Below, piece by piece: positions 18,052-28,000 of a stretch of DNA of 64,000 nt. This DNA is from Flavobacteriales bacterium (GTDB taxonomy: Bacteria; Bacteroidota; Bacteroidia; Flavobacteriales_F; PHOS-HE28). The position numbers were made by a program, and so were the translations under genes. The DNA lies in assembly GCA_016715895.1 (NCBI GenBank), contig JADJXH010000004.1, forward strand, positions 496,001-560,000, given 5' to 3'. The notes under the pieces were generated by a model. It searched no databases. It was not told the origin of the DNA and worked only from the letters and a program-made list of their open reading frames with translations. The stretch's first letter is position 1. Each line of letters opens with the position of its first letter.

Positions 18052-18564
18052 ATGACCGTCCTGGCCAGCCTTGTGAACCCGTCCATCGGCCTCATCTTCT
18101 GGATGACGCTGACCTTCGTGACGGTCCTGTTCCTCCTCGCCAAGTTCGCCTGGAAGCCCATCCTCAACGGGCTCAAGGAGCGTGAGGCGTCCATCGCGGA
18201 CGCCCTCAACGAGGCGAAGCGCGCCCGTGAGGAGATGGCCTCGCTGAACGCGAAGAACGAGGAGCTGATGCGGCAGGCCCGTGAGGAGCGCGAGCTGCTG
18301 CTCAAGGAGGCCCGCGACATCCGCGACCGCGAGATCGCCGAGGCCAAGGGCAAGGCGAAGGCCGAGGCGGAGGCCCTGCTCACCAGGGCCCGCGCCGACA
18401 TCCAGAACGAGAAGAACGCCGCCCTCACCGAAATGAAGAATCAGGTGGCCGAGCTGAGCATCCTGGTGGCCGAGCGCATCCTGCGGGAGAAGCTCGCCGA
18501 CACCAAGGCCCAGCAGTCCCTGGTGGACAAGGTGATGGCCGAAGCCCAGCTGCGCCGCTCATGA
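18052..18564 (+). CDS. atpF: ATP synthase F0 subunit b
   Basis: The 170-residue protein has one N-terminal membrane helix (about 10-30: GLIFWMTLTFVTVLFLLAKF) and a long, charged coiled-coil stalk rich in Glu, Lys, Arg and Ala to the end, as in peripheral-stalk b subunits. Its last bases overlap the start of atpH by four (ATGA), suggesting coupled translation. Confidence 0.95.
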   Translation: MTVLASLVNPSIGLIFWMTLTFVTVLFLLAKFAWKPILNGLKEREASIADALNEAKRAREEMASLNAKNEELMRQAREERELLLKEARDIRDREIAEAKGKAKAEAEALLTRARADIQNEKNAALTEMKNQVAELSILVAERILREKLADTKAQQSLVDKVMAEAQLRRS

Positions 18565-19121
18565 ACATCGCACCGGTCGCCTACCGCTATGCACGCTCCG
18601 TGATGGAGCTGGCCCTGGAAAAGGGGCAGCTGGACGCGGTGCAGGGCGACATGCGCCTGGTGGCCGGCACGTGCGCAGCGAGCCGCGACCTGCAGGTGCT
18701 GTTGAAGAGCCCGGTGGTGAAGCCCGACGCCAAGGGCCGCATCCTCGAGCGGATCTTCGGCGGCAACGTGGGGCCCATCACGTCCAGCTTCATGGGCATC
18801 CTGGTGCGCAAGGGCCGGGAGGTACTGCTTCCCCATGTGGCCGAAGCGTTCAACGAGCTCTACAAGCTGCACAAGGGCATCGTCTCGGTTCAGGTGACGA
18901 GCGCCGTGCCCCTGGACGACAAGGCCCGGGCACAGGTGCGCGCCATGGCCGAGTCCCGTCACCCCGGGCGCACCATCGACCTGCAGGAGCTGGTCGATGC
19001 CGAGCTCATCGGCGGCCTCAACATCCGCATCGGCGACGAGCAGGTGGACGGCACGGTGAGCCGTCGCCTGGCCGATCTGCGCCGCGAATTCTCCAAGAAC
19101 CCGTACATCCCCGCGATCTAA
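18561..19121 (+). CDS. atpH: ATP synthase F1 subunit delta
   Basis: The 186-residue product has the helical N-terminal half that binds the alpha subunit (YRYARSVMELALEKGQLDAV) and the conserved C-terminal part with IGGLNIRIGDEQVDGTVSRRLADL. It links F1 to the peripheral stalk. ATG 18561 overlaps the atpF stop. atpA begins 43 bases downstream. Confidence 0.95.
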   Translation: MNIAPVAYRYARSVMELALEKGQLDAVQGDMRLVAGTCAASRDLQVLLKSPVVKPDAKGRILERIFGGNVGPITSSFMGILVRKGREVLLPHVAEAFNELYKLHKGIVSVQVTSAVPLDDKARAQVRAMAESRHPGRTIDLQELVDAELIGGLNIRIGDEQVDGTVSRRLADLRREFSKNPYIPAI

Positions 19122-19164
19122 CGCCTCTAGACCCCTCCTCCGCCAAGGCGATGGCGGCATTGAC

Positions 19165-20745
19165 ATGGCCGAAGTGAAACCCGCCGAAGTGTCGGCGATC
19201 CTCAAGCAAGAACTCGCCGGCTTCCGCTCGGAGGCCGAGCTCGAAGAGGTCGGTACCGTCCTGCAGGTCGGCGACGGCATCGCGCGCATCTACGGACTGA
19301 AGGGCGTGCAGAGCGGTGAGCTCATCGAGTTCACCAGCGGGCTGCGCGGCATCGTGCTCAACCTGGAGGAGGACAACGTCGGCGCCGTGCTGCTCGGTCC
19401 GAGCGTGGGCATCAAGGAGGGCGACACCGTGAAGCGCACCAAGCGCATCGCCAGCATCCGCGTGGGCGAGCAGATGGTGGGCCGCGTGGTGAACACCCTG
19501 GGCGAACCCATCGATGGCAAGGGGCCCATCGGAGGCGAACTGTTCGAGATGCCCCTGGAGCGCCGCGCCCCGGGTGTCATCTTCCGCGAGCCCGTGAAGG
19601 AGCCGCTGCAGACGGGCATCAAGGCCGTGGACGCCATGATCCCCATCGGCCGCGGCCAGCGCGAACTGATCATCGGCGACCGCCAGACCGGCAAGAGCAC
19701 CGTGGCGATCGACACGATCATCAACCAGAAGGAGTTCTTCGAGGCGGGCAAGCCGGTGTACTGCATCTACGTGGCCATCGGCCAGAAGGGCAGCACCGTG
19801 GCGGGCACCGTGAAGACCCTGGAGGAGAACGGGGCCATGGCCTACACCACCGTGGTGGCCGCCAACGCCAGCGACCCGGCCCCGATGCAGTTCTACGCGC
19901 CCTTCACCGGTGCCGCGATCGGCGAGTACTTCCGCGATACCGGCCGCCCGGCGCTGATCGTGTACGATGACCTCTCCAAGCAGGCCGTGGCCTACCGCGA
20001 GGTGTCGCTGCTGCTGCGCCGCCCGCCCGGCCGTGAGGCCTACCCGGGCGACGTGTTCTACCTGCACAGCCGCCTCCTGGAACGCGCGGCCAAGATCACG
20101 GGTGACAACAAGGTGGCCGCCCAAATGAACGACCTGCCCGAAAGCCTCAAGGACAAAGTGAAGGGCGGTGGATCGCTCACCGCGCTGCCGATCATCGAGA
20201 CGCAGGCCGGCGACGTGTCCGCCTACATCCCCACCAACGTGATCTCCATCACCGACGGGCAGATCTTCCTGGAGAGCAACCTCTTCCTGAGCGGTGTGCG
20301 CCCCGCCATCAACGTGGGCATCAGCGTGAGCCGCGTGGGCGGCAACGCGCAGATCAAGAGCATGAAGAAGGTGGCCGGTACGCTGAAGCTCGATCAGGCC
20401 CAGTACCGTGAGCTGGAGGCCTTCAGCAAATTCGGTTCGGACCTCGACGCCGCCACCAAGGCCGTGCTCGACAAGGGCGCGCGCAACGTGGAGATCCTCA
20501 AGCAGGGCCAGAACAGCCCCATGCGCGTGGAGGAGCAGATCGCCATCATCTACTGCGGCACCAAGGGCCTGCTGAGCAAGGTGCCGGTGAAGAACGTGAA
20601 GCAGTTCGAGGCCGAGTTCATCACCATGCTGCGCAACAAGCACAGCGACGTGCTGGCCGCGCTGAAGAAGGGGGATTACAACGACCAGATCACCGGCACG
20701 CTGGAGAAGGTGGCCGCCGACCTGGTGAAGAGCCTGGACAATTAA
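19165..20745 (+). CDS. atpA: ATP synthase F1 subunit alpha
   Basis: The 526-residue subunit has the beta-barrel N-terminus (25-95), the Walker A motif GDRQTGKS at 171-178, the alpha-family segment LLRRPPGREAYPGDVFYLHSR and the C-terminal helical domain. Length and motifs are ordinary. ATG 19165 gives MAEVKPAEVS. A palindromic repeat is inserted in the 95-base gap before atpG. Confidence 0.98.
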   Translation: MAEVKPAEVSAILKQELAGFRSEAELEEVGTVLQVGDGIARIYGLKGVQSGELIEFTSGLRGIVLNLEEDNVGAVLLGPSVGIKEGDTVKRTKRIASIRVGEQMVGRVVNTLGEPIDGKGPIGGELFEMPLERRAPGVIFREPVKEPLQTGIKAVDAMIPIGRGQRELIIGDRQTGKSTVAIDTIINQKEFFEAGKPVYCIYVAIGQKGSTVAGTVKTLEENGAMAYTTVVAANASDPAPMQFYAPFTGAAIGEYFRDTGRPALIVYDDLSKQAVAYREVSLLLRRPPGREAYPGDVFYLHSRLLERAAKITGDNKVAAQMNDLPESLKDKVKGGGSLTALPIIETQAGDVSAYIPTNVISITDGQIFLESNLFLSGVRPAINVGISVSRVGGNAQIKSMKKVAGTLKLDQAQYRELEAFSKFGSDLDAATKAVLDKGARNVEILKQGQNSPMRVEEQIAIIYCGTKGLLSKVPVKNVKQFEAEFITMLRNKHSDVLAALKKGDYNDQITGTLEKVAADLVKSLDN

Positions 20746-20750
20746 ATGCA

Positions 20751-20830
20751 AGTGATGAGTAGCGAGTAGCGAGTGGTGAGTGCTGCCACAGAATGCAGCA
20801 CTCACCACTCGCTACTCGCCACTCGATACT
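20751..20830. repeat. GAGT-heptad palindromic repeat (copy 1, atpA/atpG gap)
   Basis: The gap between atpA and atpG is filled by a near-perfect inverted repeat: arms 20751-20786 and 20795-20830 with an eight-base loop (20787-20794). The inner 25 bp of each arm (20762-20786 and 20795-20819) pair perfectly and the 36-base arms differ at four positions. The arms are built from seven-base units of the form GAGTRGY (e.g. GAGTAGC, GAGTGGT). A transcript would form a very stable hairpin. A second, diverged copy lies between nuoE and nuoF at 55.35 kb. It is not a Rho-independent terminator of normal kind: no T-run follows. Confidence 0.92.
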
Positions 20831-20840
20831 CCCCGCAACC

Positions 20841-21713
20841 ATGCCCAGCCTGAAGGAGGTACGCAGCCGGATCGTCTCGGTGAACAGCACCAAGCAGATC
20901 ACCGCCGCCATGAAGATGGTGAGCGCGGCGAAGCTGCGTCGGGCGCAGGACGCCATCCTCCGCATGCGGCCCTATGCCGAGAAGCTGCAGGCCATCCTGG
21001 GCAACGTGAGCGCCACGTTGGATGCGAGCGAAGGCCGTTACGCCCAGCAGCGCGAAGTGAAGCGGACACTGCTGGTGGCCATCACCAGCAACCGCGGCCT
21101 GGCCGGCGCCTTCAACACGCAGGTCACGCGCGTGGTGCGCCGGCTGGCCAATGAGGCCGGGCACGAGGTGCACGTGCTGTGCGTGGGCAAGAAGGCCCTC
21201 GATGCCTTCCGCCGCACGCCGATGAACCGGCCCGAGCTGCCACAGGACCTCGCCGGCCTGTTCGATGGCCTGAGATTCGACAAGGTCGCCCCCGTGGCCG
21301 AGCTGCTGATGGAGCGCTTCACCGACGGCACCTACGACAGGGTCGTTCTGGTCTACAACCGCTTCAAGAACGCCGCCACCCAGGTGGTCACCACCGAGCA
21401 GTTCCTGCCGGTGCTGCCCACGGCCGCGCCCGCGGATGCGAAGGCCTCCACCGGCGAGTACATCATGGAGCCCGACCGGCGCACCATCGTGGAGGAGATC
21501 ATTCCCAAGAGCCTGAAGATCCAGCTCTACAAGGCCCTGCTGGACAGCTTCGCCGCCGAGCACGGCGCGCGCATGACGGCCATGCACAAGGCCACCGACA
21601 ACGCCGATGCGCTGCTGAAGGACCTCAAGCTGTCCTACAACAAGGCCCGCCAGGCGGCGATCACCGGCGAGATCCTGGAGATCGTGGGAGGAGCGGAAGC
21701 GCTGAAGGGCTGA
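20841..21713 (+). CDS. atpG: ATP synthase F1 subunit gamma
   Basis: The 290-residue central-stalk subunit begins MPSLKEVRSRIVSVNSTKQ and ends with the conserved helix NKARQAAITGEILEIVGGAEAL. The earlier in-frame ATG at 20793 lies inside the palindromic repeat and would add 16 repeat-encoded residues (HSPLATRHSILPA-like), so ATG 20841 is used. It closes this ATP synthase block. atpD and atpC are not next to it; in Bacteroidota they commonly sit in a separate operon. Confidence 0.97.
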   Translation: MPSLKEVRSRIVSVNSTKQITAAMKMVSAAKLRRAQDAILRMRPYAEKLQAILGNVSATLDASEGRYAQQREVKRTLLVAITSNRGLAGAFNTQVTRVVRRLANEAGHEVHVLCVGKKALDAFRRTPMNRPELPQDLAGLFDGLRFDKVAPVAELLMERFTDGTYDRVVLVYNRFKNAATQVVTTEQFLPVLPTAAPADAKASTGEYIMEPDRRTIVEEIIPKSLKIQLYKALLDSFAAEHGARMTAMHKATDNADALLKDLKLSYNKARQAAITGEILEIVGGAEALKG

Positions 21714-21835
21714 TCGTTCCGGTCCGGACCCTGACGAAAGCTAGTTCACGGGTTGGAGCTGCCGACGGGCTGATGCCGTTGGGCTCTGTTGTGGATCCCG
21801 CACGAACAGGTCAGCACAGCCGTCGGGTACCGTGC

Positions 21836-22690
21836 TCAGGGCGCCAGGACCAGCAGCTTCGTGCGCTGTGTATCCGCACCATATTCCCACTGAAGAAGGT
21901 ACACACCCTGACCCGCGAGCAGATCGATCCGCAGTTCCGCACCGGGCCCCGATCTGCTCCTCTGGATCAACTTGCCGTTCATATCCCAAAGGCTCACCTC
22001 CATGCCTTCCATGGATGCATTGGAAAGGTCCTTGATCCATACATGGTCGGTCGCAGGGTTCGGAAACGTGATGATCGAGCGGGGAGGCTTCGGAGGCGCC
22101 CGTCGGATCACAAGTCCTGCCGCACAGGTTGAATCAAAAGCGCTCTCCAAGATCCGCATGCATCCGCTCTGCGACGGTCCGAACCTGATCCACCCCAGAC
22201 AATCCCGGTCCCCGCGCTTGATCTTGAACAGGAGGTGATCATACCCCAGCGATGGCGACGAACAGGCCCAACCGGAGCTACCCTCCGGACCAGCCATGTA
22301 GAAGGGGGCGGATCCTTGCCAGTGGTACGTGTCACTGATGCTGTCCCCCTCCACGAAGAAGACCTGGGTGCATGGCGCCGTGAAGGAGGAGTCCTGATGG
22401 TGGTGGGCGAACAGCAAGCTGTCGTTCGGACTCCCGAAGCCGCGCCAATAATTCCAACAACAACCCTGATGAACCGGGGTGAACCACGTTCTGCAGGAAA
22501 CAGAGGCGTCCGGTAGTGTGTCCCGGTCCACATCGAGGCCGGTGGAACCAGCTGGATCATTGACGATGATGTCCCTGTTGAAGTAGGTCCAGACCAATTG
22601 GGCCGGAGCGTCACGGGACCACATGGATAAGAGCAGTGCGATCAGCATCGGCCCTGCCCACCGGGTGGATGTCAGATGTGGTCCCATCAT
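21836..22690 (-). CDS. Secreted protein with T9SS type A C-terminal sorting domain
   Basis: The 284-residue product has a signal peptide (about 12-30, ending APAQ) and a central domain with many cysteines (CRTW, CCWNYW, CTQVF, CSSP, CLGW, CMR), probably disulphide-linked outside the cell. The C-terminal domain has FPNPATDHVWI, a glycine-rich middle and the end KLLVLAP, the usual signs of T9SS cargo. The central domain is not one I recognise. ATG 22690 or 22687 are equivalent choices; TAACTTGG (22705-22698) lies seven bases upstream. It converges with atpG. Confidence 0.75.
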   Translation of the reverse strand: MMGPHLTSTRWAGPMLIALLLSMWSRDAPAQLVWTYFNRDIIVNDPAGSTGLDVDRDTLPDASVSCRTWFTPVHQGCCWNYWRGFGSPNDSLLFAHHHQDSSFTAPCTQVFFVEGDSISDTYHWQGSAPFYMAGPEGSSGWACSSPSLGYDHLLFKIKRGDRDCLGWIRFGPSQSGCMRILESAFDSTCAAGLVIRRAPPKPPRSIITFPNPATDHVWIKDLSNASMEGMEVSLWDMNGKLIQRSRSGPGAELRIDLLAGQGVYLLQWEYGADTQRTKLLVLAP

Positions 22691-23153
22691 CCTATGTCCA
22701 AGTTAGTGAACAGGAACGCAGGTCGATCGGTGTGGGACGGAGGGCCCATGCGTTGACCGTACGCCTGGTGGGCATCGCTTGACCGATCGCGGGCCGATGC
22801 GATCCGCGGGCTTGAACATTCACACCATGCAACGGCGTGCTGCCCAGTGGACCGTTCTGGGCTGTTCGCTCATCGTGTCCCTGTCCACCGGGGCTGGGTT
22901 TCCATACGGACCGAGGCAAGCGGCATCGCCTACCGCTGCAGCGGGTTCCAGCGGGTCGCGGGCGCCACGATCCGGGCGGGGGAGACCGGGCCGTAGGCCA
23001 TCCGACGGACCAGCCCATCCATCGACCAAGGCGCACATTTCATCGACCGGACGGCCGGAACGTTCGTCGGACTTGACACGCGGCCCCGGATCCCGGAACC
23101 TTTGTCGAACCTATCCGACGCGGTTGCGTACAAGCGTGCGCGAACGGGAACCC
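22691..23153. other. Intergenic region with a promoter for the downstream T9SS gene
   Basis: About 460 bases between two divergent genes. The frame of the plus-strand gene is open back to 22779, but the extension would be arginine/proline-rich and precede the signal peptide, so I treat it as non-coding. A possible promoter lies at 23072-23104: CTTG, 21 bases, then AACCTTTG (23097-23104), 50 bases before ATG 23154. The minus-strand gene has its own box at 22705-22698. Nothing else is recognisable. Confidence 0.5.
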
Positions 23154-24989
23154 ATGACGATCCGCCTATCCACTGTAGGAGTCTTGATGTTGGTCGCCCG
23201 TGTCAACGCGCAGACCGGTCCGGGCGGGGTCGGCACCGCGGCCAACAACGTGCTATGGCTGAGCGCCGATGCGGGCGTGAACACCACCGGGGCCGCGGTG
23301 AACAGCTGGAACGACCGCTCGGGCAATAACAACCACGCGGCCTATCAGGCGGGGCAGCCTGCGCAGCGTCCTTCCTTGGTCGCATCCTCGCAGAACGGGT
23401 ATCCAAGCATCGACTTCGACGGGGTGGATGATGAGCTGCTGGTGAACGATGCGGCCTCGCTCGATCTGAACGGCTGGGACTTCTTCCTGGTGAACGCCGT
23501 GGACGCCGCCAAGAACAACAACGCCTGGTTCACCAAGAGCACGAGCACCACATGCAATTACGGCTGGTGGAGCACCTCCACCAATGCGATGCAGATGCCG
23601 ATCTACGACATCTTCACGCTGTTCAATGCCCCCTCCACCGTGGCCAACGTCACCGGTGCGGCCTTCACGCTGGAGCAATACACCAACAATGTGTTCTTCG
23701 GGCTCTTCCCCTCGCGCACCGTGTACCGCAACGGCGTCAGCATCTACACGGACCTGAACCTGCTGCAGCTGCCGCAGCACAACAACCAGCCGTTGCGGAT
23801 CGGCAACGCGGCGGGAGCGACGGGATGGAACCTGGACGGTGATATCGCGGAGCTGGTGCTGTTCAACAGCCGGGTGAACAGCGCCCAGCGCGTCATCATC
23901 AGCAACTACCTGGCCGCCAAGTACGGCCTGGTCCTGGGTGCGAATGAAGTGTACCGGATGGACAATGCGGCCTCCGGCGACTACGACCATGAGGTGGCCG
24001 GTATCGGCCGCATCGACGCCGGCAACCAGCACACCAGCGCGCGCGGGAGCAGCATCGTGCACATCCATTCCCCGAGCAACCTGGGCAACAACGAATTCCT
24101 GATGTGGGGCCACAACAACGACATCCTGGGCACCTGGGGGTCGGTGGACCTGCCGGCCGGGATCCAGGGGCGGTGGTTCCGCGTGTGGCGGGTGAGCGAA
24201 CTGAGCCCCACGGGCGCTGTTGTGGACGTGGGCAGCGTGACCATGGACTTCGACCTGAACGCCTTCAGCCCCATCGTGGCCGCCGACATCCGGTTGCTGG
24301 TGGACACGGACAACGACGGGGTGTTCGCGGACGAGACCCCCATCGGCCCTCCGACCGCCATCGGCGGCGGCATCTACCGGTTCAGTGGCATCACCCAGCT
24401 GGCGGACCAACGCCGCTTCACGCTGGGCACGCTCAACACCACGTCCACACCGCTGCCTGTGGAACTGATCGCGTTCGAGGCCGAGGCACACGACCCGGAA
24501 GGCATCGCCCTCACCTGGAGCACGGCCACCGAACGCAACAACGCACAGTTCGACATCCTGCGGTCCACGGACGCGGCCAGCTGGCAGGTTCTGGCCCGTG
24601 TGGAGGGTGCGGGTGACAGCCAGGAGCAACACGACTACCTGTGGTGGGACACGCGACCCGTGACCGGGATCAACTACTACCGGCTTCGGCAGACGGACCA
24701 CGATGGCAACGCCACGGACCTTCCGGTGCGAACCGCGTGGTGGTCCACGGGTGCGGGACCGGTGGTCTTCCCCAACCCCACCGATGGCGCGGTGGAGGTG
24801 TTGGTCCGGGACGACACGCCCGTGGTGGTGGTGGTGCTTGACCCCCTCGGTCGCGTGGTCCTGCAGCGGACGGCCCCGGGCGCCGGGCGCCTGGGCATGG
24901 ACCTGGGCGGACTTCGCGACGGCACCTACACGCTGCGCTGCGTGCAGGGCGAGCGGATGAGCGTGCTGCGGGTTGTGCTGCAGCGCTGA
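23154..24989 (+). CDS. Secreted LamG-like protein with T9SS sorting domain
   Basis: The 611-residue protein has a signal peptide ending VNAQ, then a concanavalin/LamG-like region (about 30-260; WLSADAGVNTTGAAVNSWNDRSGNNNHA opens it), a following domain with DYDHEVAGIGRID and EFLMWGHNN (DUF8202-like), the common PLPVELIAFEAEA segment that precedes many sorting domains, and a final T9SS domain (VFPNPTDGAVEVLV to the C-terminus). Likely an adhesin or surface-layer protein exported through the T9SS. ATG 23154 is the only start that gives a signal peptide at the N-terminus. Confidence 0.85.
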   Translation: MTIRLSTVGVLMLVARVNAQTGPGGVGTAANNVLWLSADAGVNTTGAAVNSWNDRSGNNNHAAYQAGQPAQRPSLVASSQNGYPSIDFDGVDDELLVNDAASLDLNGWDFFLVNAVDAAKNNNAWFTKSTSTTCNYGWWSTSTNAMQMPIYDIFTLFNAPSTVANVTGAAFTLEQYTNNVFFGLFPSRTVYRNGVSIYTDLNLLQLPQHNNQPLRIGNAAGATGWNLDGDIAELVLFNSRVNSAQRVIISNYLAAKYGLVLGANEVYRMDNAASGDYDHEVAGIGRIDAGNQHTSARGSSIVHIHSPSNLGNNEFLMWGHNNDILGTWGSVDLPAGIQGRWFRVWRVSELSPTGAVVDVGSVTMDFDLNAFSPIVAADIRLLVDTDNDGVFADETPIGPPTAIGGGIYRFSGITQLADQRRFTLGTLNTTSTPLPVELIAFEAEAHDPEGIALTWSTATERNNAQFDILRSTDAASWQVLARVEGAGDSQEQHDYLWWDTRPVTGINYYRLRQTDHDGNATDLPVRTAWWSTGAGPVVFPNPTDGAVEVLVRDDTPVVVVVLDPLGRVVLQRTAPGAGRLGMDLGGLRDGTYTLRCVQGERMSVLRVVLQR

Positions 24990-25032
24990 GGTGCATCGTA
25001 CTTTGGCGCGGGCCTTGTGACCCCGGGAGCGC

Positions 25033-28000
25033 ATGCGCCGGATCCTCCTTCCGCTGATGGCCGGGCTGCTCCTGTGCCTGTTACCATGGTGGATCCCCGG
25101 ACCATCGGAGGACAGCACGCTTGAACATCGGGCCGAACGTCTGCAGCGCCGCATCACCGCGGCCGATGCCGAATTGCAGGCGCAGGTGGAGCAGTTGGCC
25201 GCGGACATCGCGCACGAACCCGTGGAGCGCGTGGCGGCCGCACGAGGGTCGCGGTTGGTGGAGCTGGCCGAACACCATGGCATCGAGCTGTACGTCCTGC
25301 GGAACGACCGCCTCGTGTGGTGGACCGGCCGGTCCCCGGCGGAACGGAGCGCCCTGGCCCACAACCTGGCGGGCCACCTGCGCCTGCCGGACGGCATCTA
25401 CCTGCATCGGTCCAACACCCGGGCCGACGTGGAGGTGCACGGCCTTCGGCAGGTGTGGTACGCCCCGCCCATCGAGAACCGCTACCTGGAACGCGGCTTC
25501 CATCCAGGACTTGAGGCACCGGCCGGCGTGTGGGCGGAGGCCGGTCCCGGTGTGGGGCCCGTGATCCGCGATGGACGGGAAGCGGTCATGTTCCGCGCGG
25601 TGGCCGGTGGAGGCGGATCGCAGGGCGAAGGTTGGCCCCTCGCCCGTTCCCTGGCGGTCGTCCTCGGCATGATCCTGCTGGTGATCGCCGGCCGGCGCCT
25701 GGCCGTGCACATCGGGCGATCGCACGGTGCCTGGGCCGGTACGGTCGCGTTCCTCGCCCTGTTGGGGGCGCTGCGGTGGATGGGCATCGCCGTGGGCACC
25801 CTGCCCGACCAGGGCCTGTTCATGCTCTTCGACCCGGGACTCTACGCCAGTTCGGCCTGGCTGCGCTCCCTGGGCGACCTACTGATACAGTCCATCCTGC
25901 TGCTGCTGGCCGCGGTGCATGTCCGCGATGCGTTCGTACGCGGGCACCTGCCGAAGGGCCTGCGTGGGCGCATGGCCGCGATGGCCCTGGCGTTCGGCCT
26001 GCTGTTCCTGGGCGATGAGCTTGCGACCGTGGTGCACAGCGTGGTGAGCGACAGCCGGATCGAACTGGACCTGCGTCACATCGAATCCTTCGACCGGTAC
26101 AGCCTGCTGGCCCTGGCCGCGGTGGCCCTGTTGTTCGCTGCGTGGTGCCTGTTGGCCGAACTGTGGTCGCGCCTGGTCCGCACGCATTCCTTCGCGCAGA
26201 GCCTGGTGGGGCTGGCACTGGCCTTCGCCCTACTTGCCGCCATCCGCGTGCTGGGCCCGCCTCAGAGCCTGCTGGAGGCCATCTGGGCGCTGCCCCTGCT
26301 GCTGTTGGCCCTGGCGGTGCGGCATCGAAGGCCCGGGTTCACCGAGGCCGTGCTCACCCTGGCGGTCATCGCGGCGCTGAACGCCCAGGTGATCGGCGAT
26401 GCGGTGGAGGCCCGCGAGGAACGGACCCGACAGGCGGTGGCCGAGCGGCTCCTCACCCAGGAGGATCCCGTGGTGGAACTGCTCTTCCGTGAGGTGGCCC
26501 CCGCCCTCCGCACCGATCCCGCCCTGTATCAGCTGCTCACCGACACGACGACCTGCACGGCGGCCGACCTCGACCGCACGGTCCGGCAGGAGCGCTTCAC
26601 CGGCTATTGGGAGCGGTATGATGTGCGCCTGTTCGCCTACGGCACGGACGGGCGTCCGCGCTGTGCCACCGACGCCGCCCTGCCCACCGCGGGCGCCGAC
26701 CCGTTGACCGAAGGGCTCCGGGTGCTCGCTGCTGCGGACATGCCCGACCTGCATCAGGGCACGGACGATGCCGGACGCACCTACCGCCACGCGCGCCTGG
26801 CCGTGATGCCGGCGGACACCTTGGAGCCGGCGCAACTGGTGCTGGAGCTCCACCCCCGCCTGGTGCCCGAGGGCCTGGGCTTCCCGGAGCTGCTCCTCGC
26901 CGGCCGCGATCCGCTGGACCAACGCGTGGAGCGCTACGAACGCGGCCGCTACAAGAGCGGTCAACTGGTGGAACAGGTGGGCGCGGGCCGCCTGCCGGTG
27001 CTGTGGGACAGCCTGCGCACGGTGCCCGATGTCCGCGCCTACGGCGATCCGGCCCGCTCCCTGGTCGTCCTGCGCGTTCCGCCCACGAGCTGGTTGGACC
27101 GCGCCACAGGGTTCAGCTACCTCTTCGCCTTCCTCAGCCTGATGCTGGCCGCGGCCATCGTGGTGCGCACACTGGTGCGCAACCAGGGACTTCCCGTGCT
27201 CACCATTTCCGGCAAGGTGCGCCTGGCCCTGGTGGGATTCACGCTGCTGGGGCTGGTCTTCTTCGGGCTCGGGGCGCGGCGCCTGCTCGAGCGCTCCTAC
27301 GAGGAACGCAGCACCACCGCGCTGCTGGAGAAGACCCGCAGCGTACACGCCGAGCTGCAACGCCGATTGGACGGGGTGGGGCCCCTGAAGGGAAGCACCG
27401 ACGCCTACCTGGACCACCTGCTCGGACGACTGAGCAATGTGTTCTTCACCGACATCCATGTGTACCGCCGCGACGGCCGGCTCCTGTCCTCCTCACGTCC
27501 GCAGCTCTTCAACGCGGGCCTGCTGGGCCGCCGCATGGACCCCGCCGCCTACCTGGAGATGGTGCTGGGCGGTGCGAGCGCGTATGTGCATGACGAATCC
27601 CTGGGCAAGGCGCTGCACCGCACGGCCTACATGCCGCTGCGCGACGATGAGGGCGTGCTGCTGGGCTATCTGGGTCTGCCCTCCTTCGCCGACCAGGCCC
27701 AGCAGGACCGCGAGCGCGCCTCGGTGCTGGTGGCGGTGGTGAACCTCTTCGTGCTGCTCTTCGCTCTGAGCATCGGTGTGGCCGTGTTCATCAGCAACTG
27801 GACCACACGCCCGCTGGACCGCCTGAAGGAAAGCCTGGCGCGCGTGGCCCTCACCGGGGCCAACGTACCCCTGCGCTACCGCGGCGAGGATGAGGTGGGC
27901 CGCCTGGTGGAGGTGTACAACCGCAAGGTGGAGGAGCTGCGCGCCAATGCCGAGAAGCTGGCGCGCAGTGAGCGCGAAAGCGCCTGGCGGGAGATGGCGC

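Noticed and set aside
20751..20830. Rho-independent terminator between atpA and atpG
   Set aside because: Strong hairpin but no T-run after it, and atpG follows at once; the same repeat occurs in the nuo operon.
20751..20830. CRISPR-like repeat array
   Set aside because: The units are seven bases, without unique spacers, and arranged as one palindrome; no cas genes in the window.
22779..23153. In-frame N-terminal extension of the LamG-like T9SS protein
   Set aside because: It would place 125 Arg/Pro-rich residues before a clear signal peptide, and a promoter box lies inside it.
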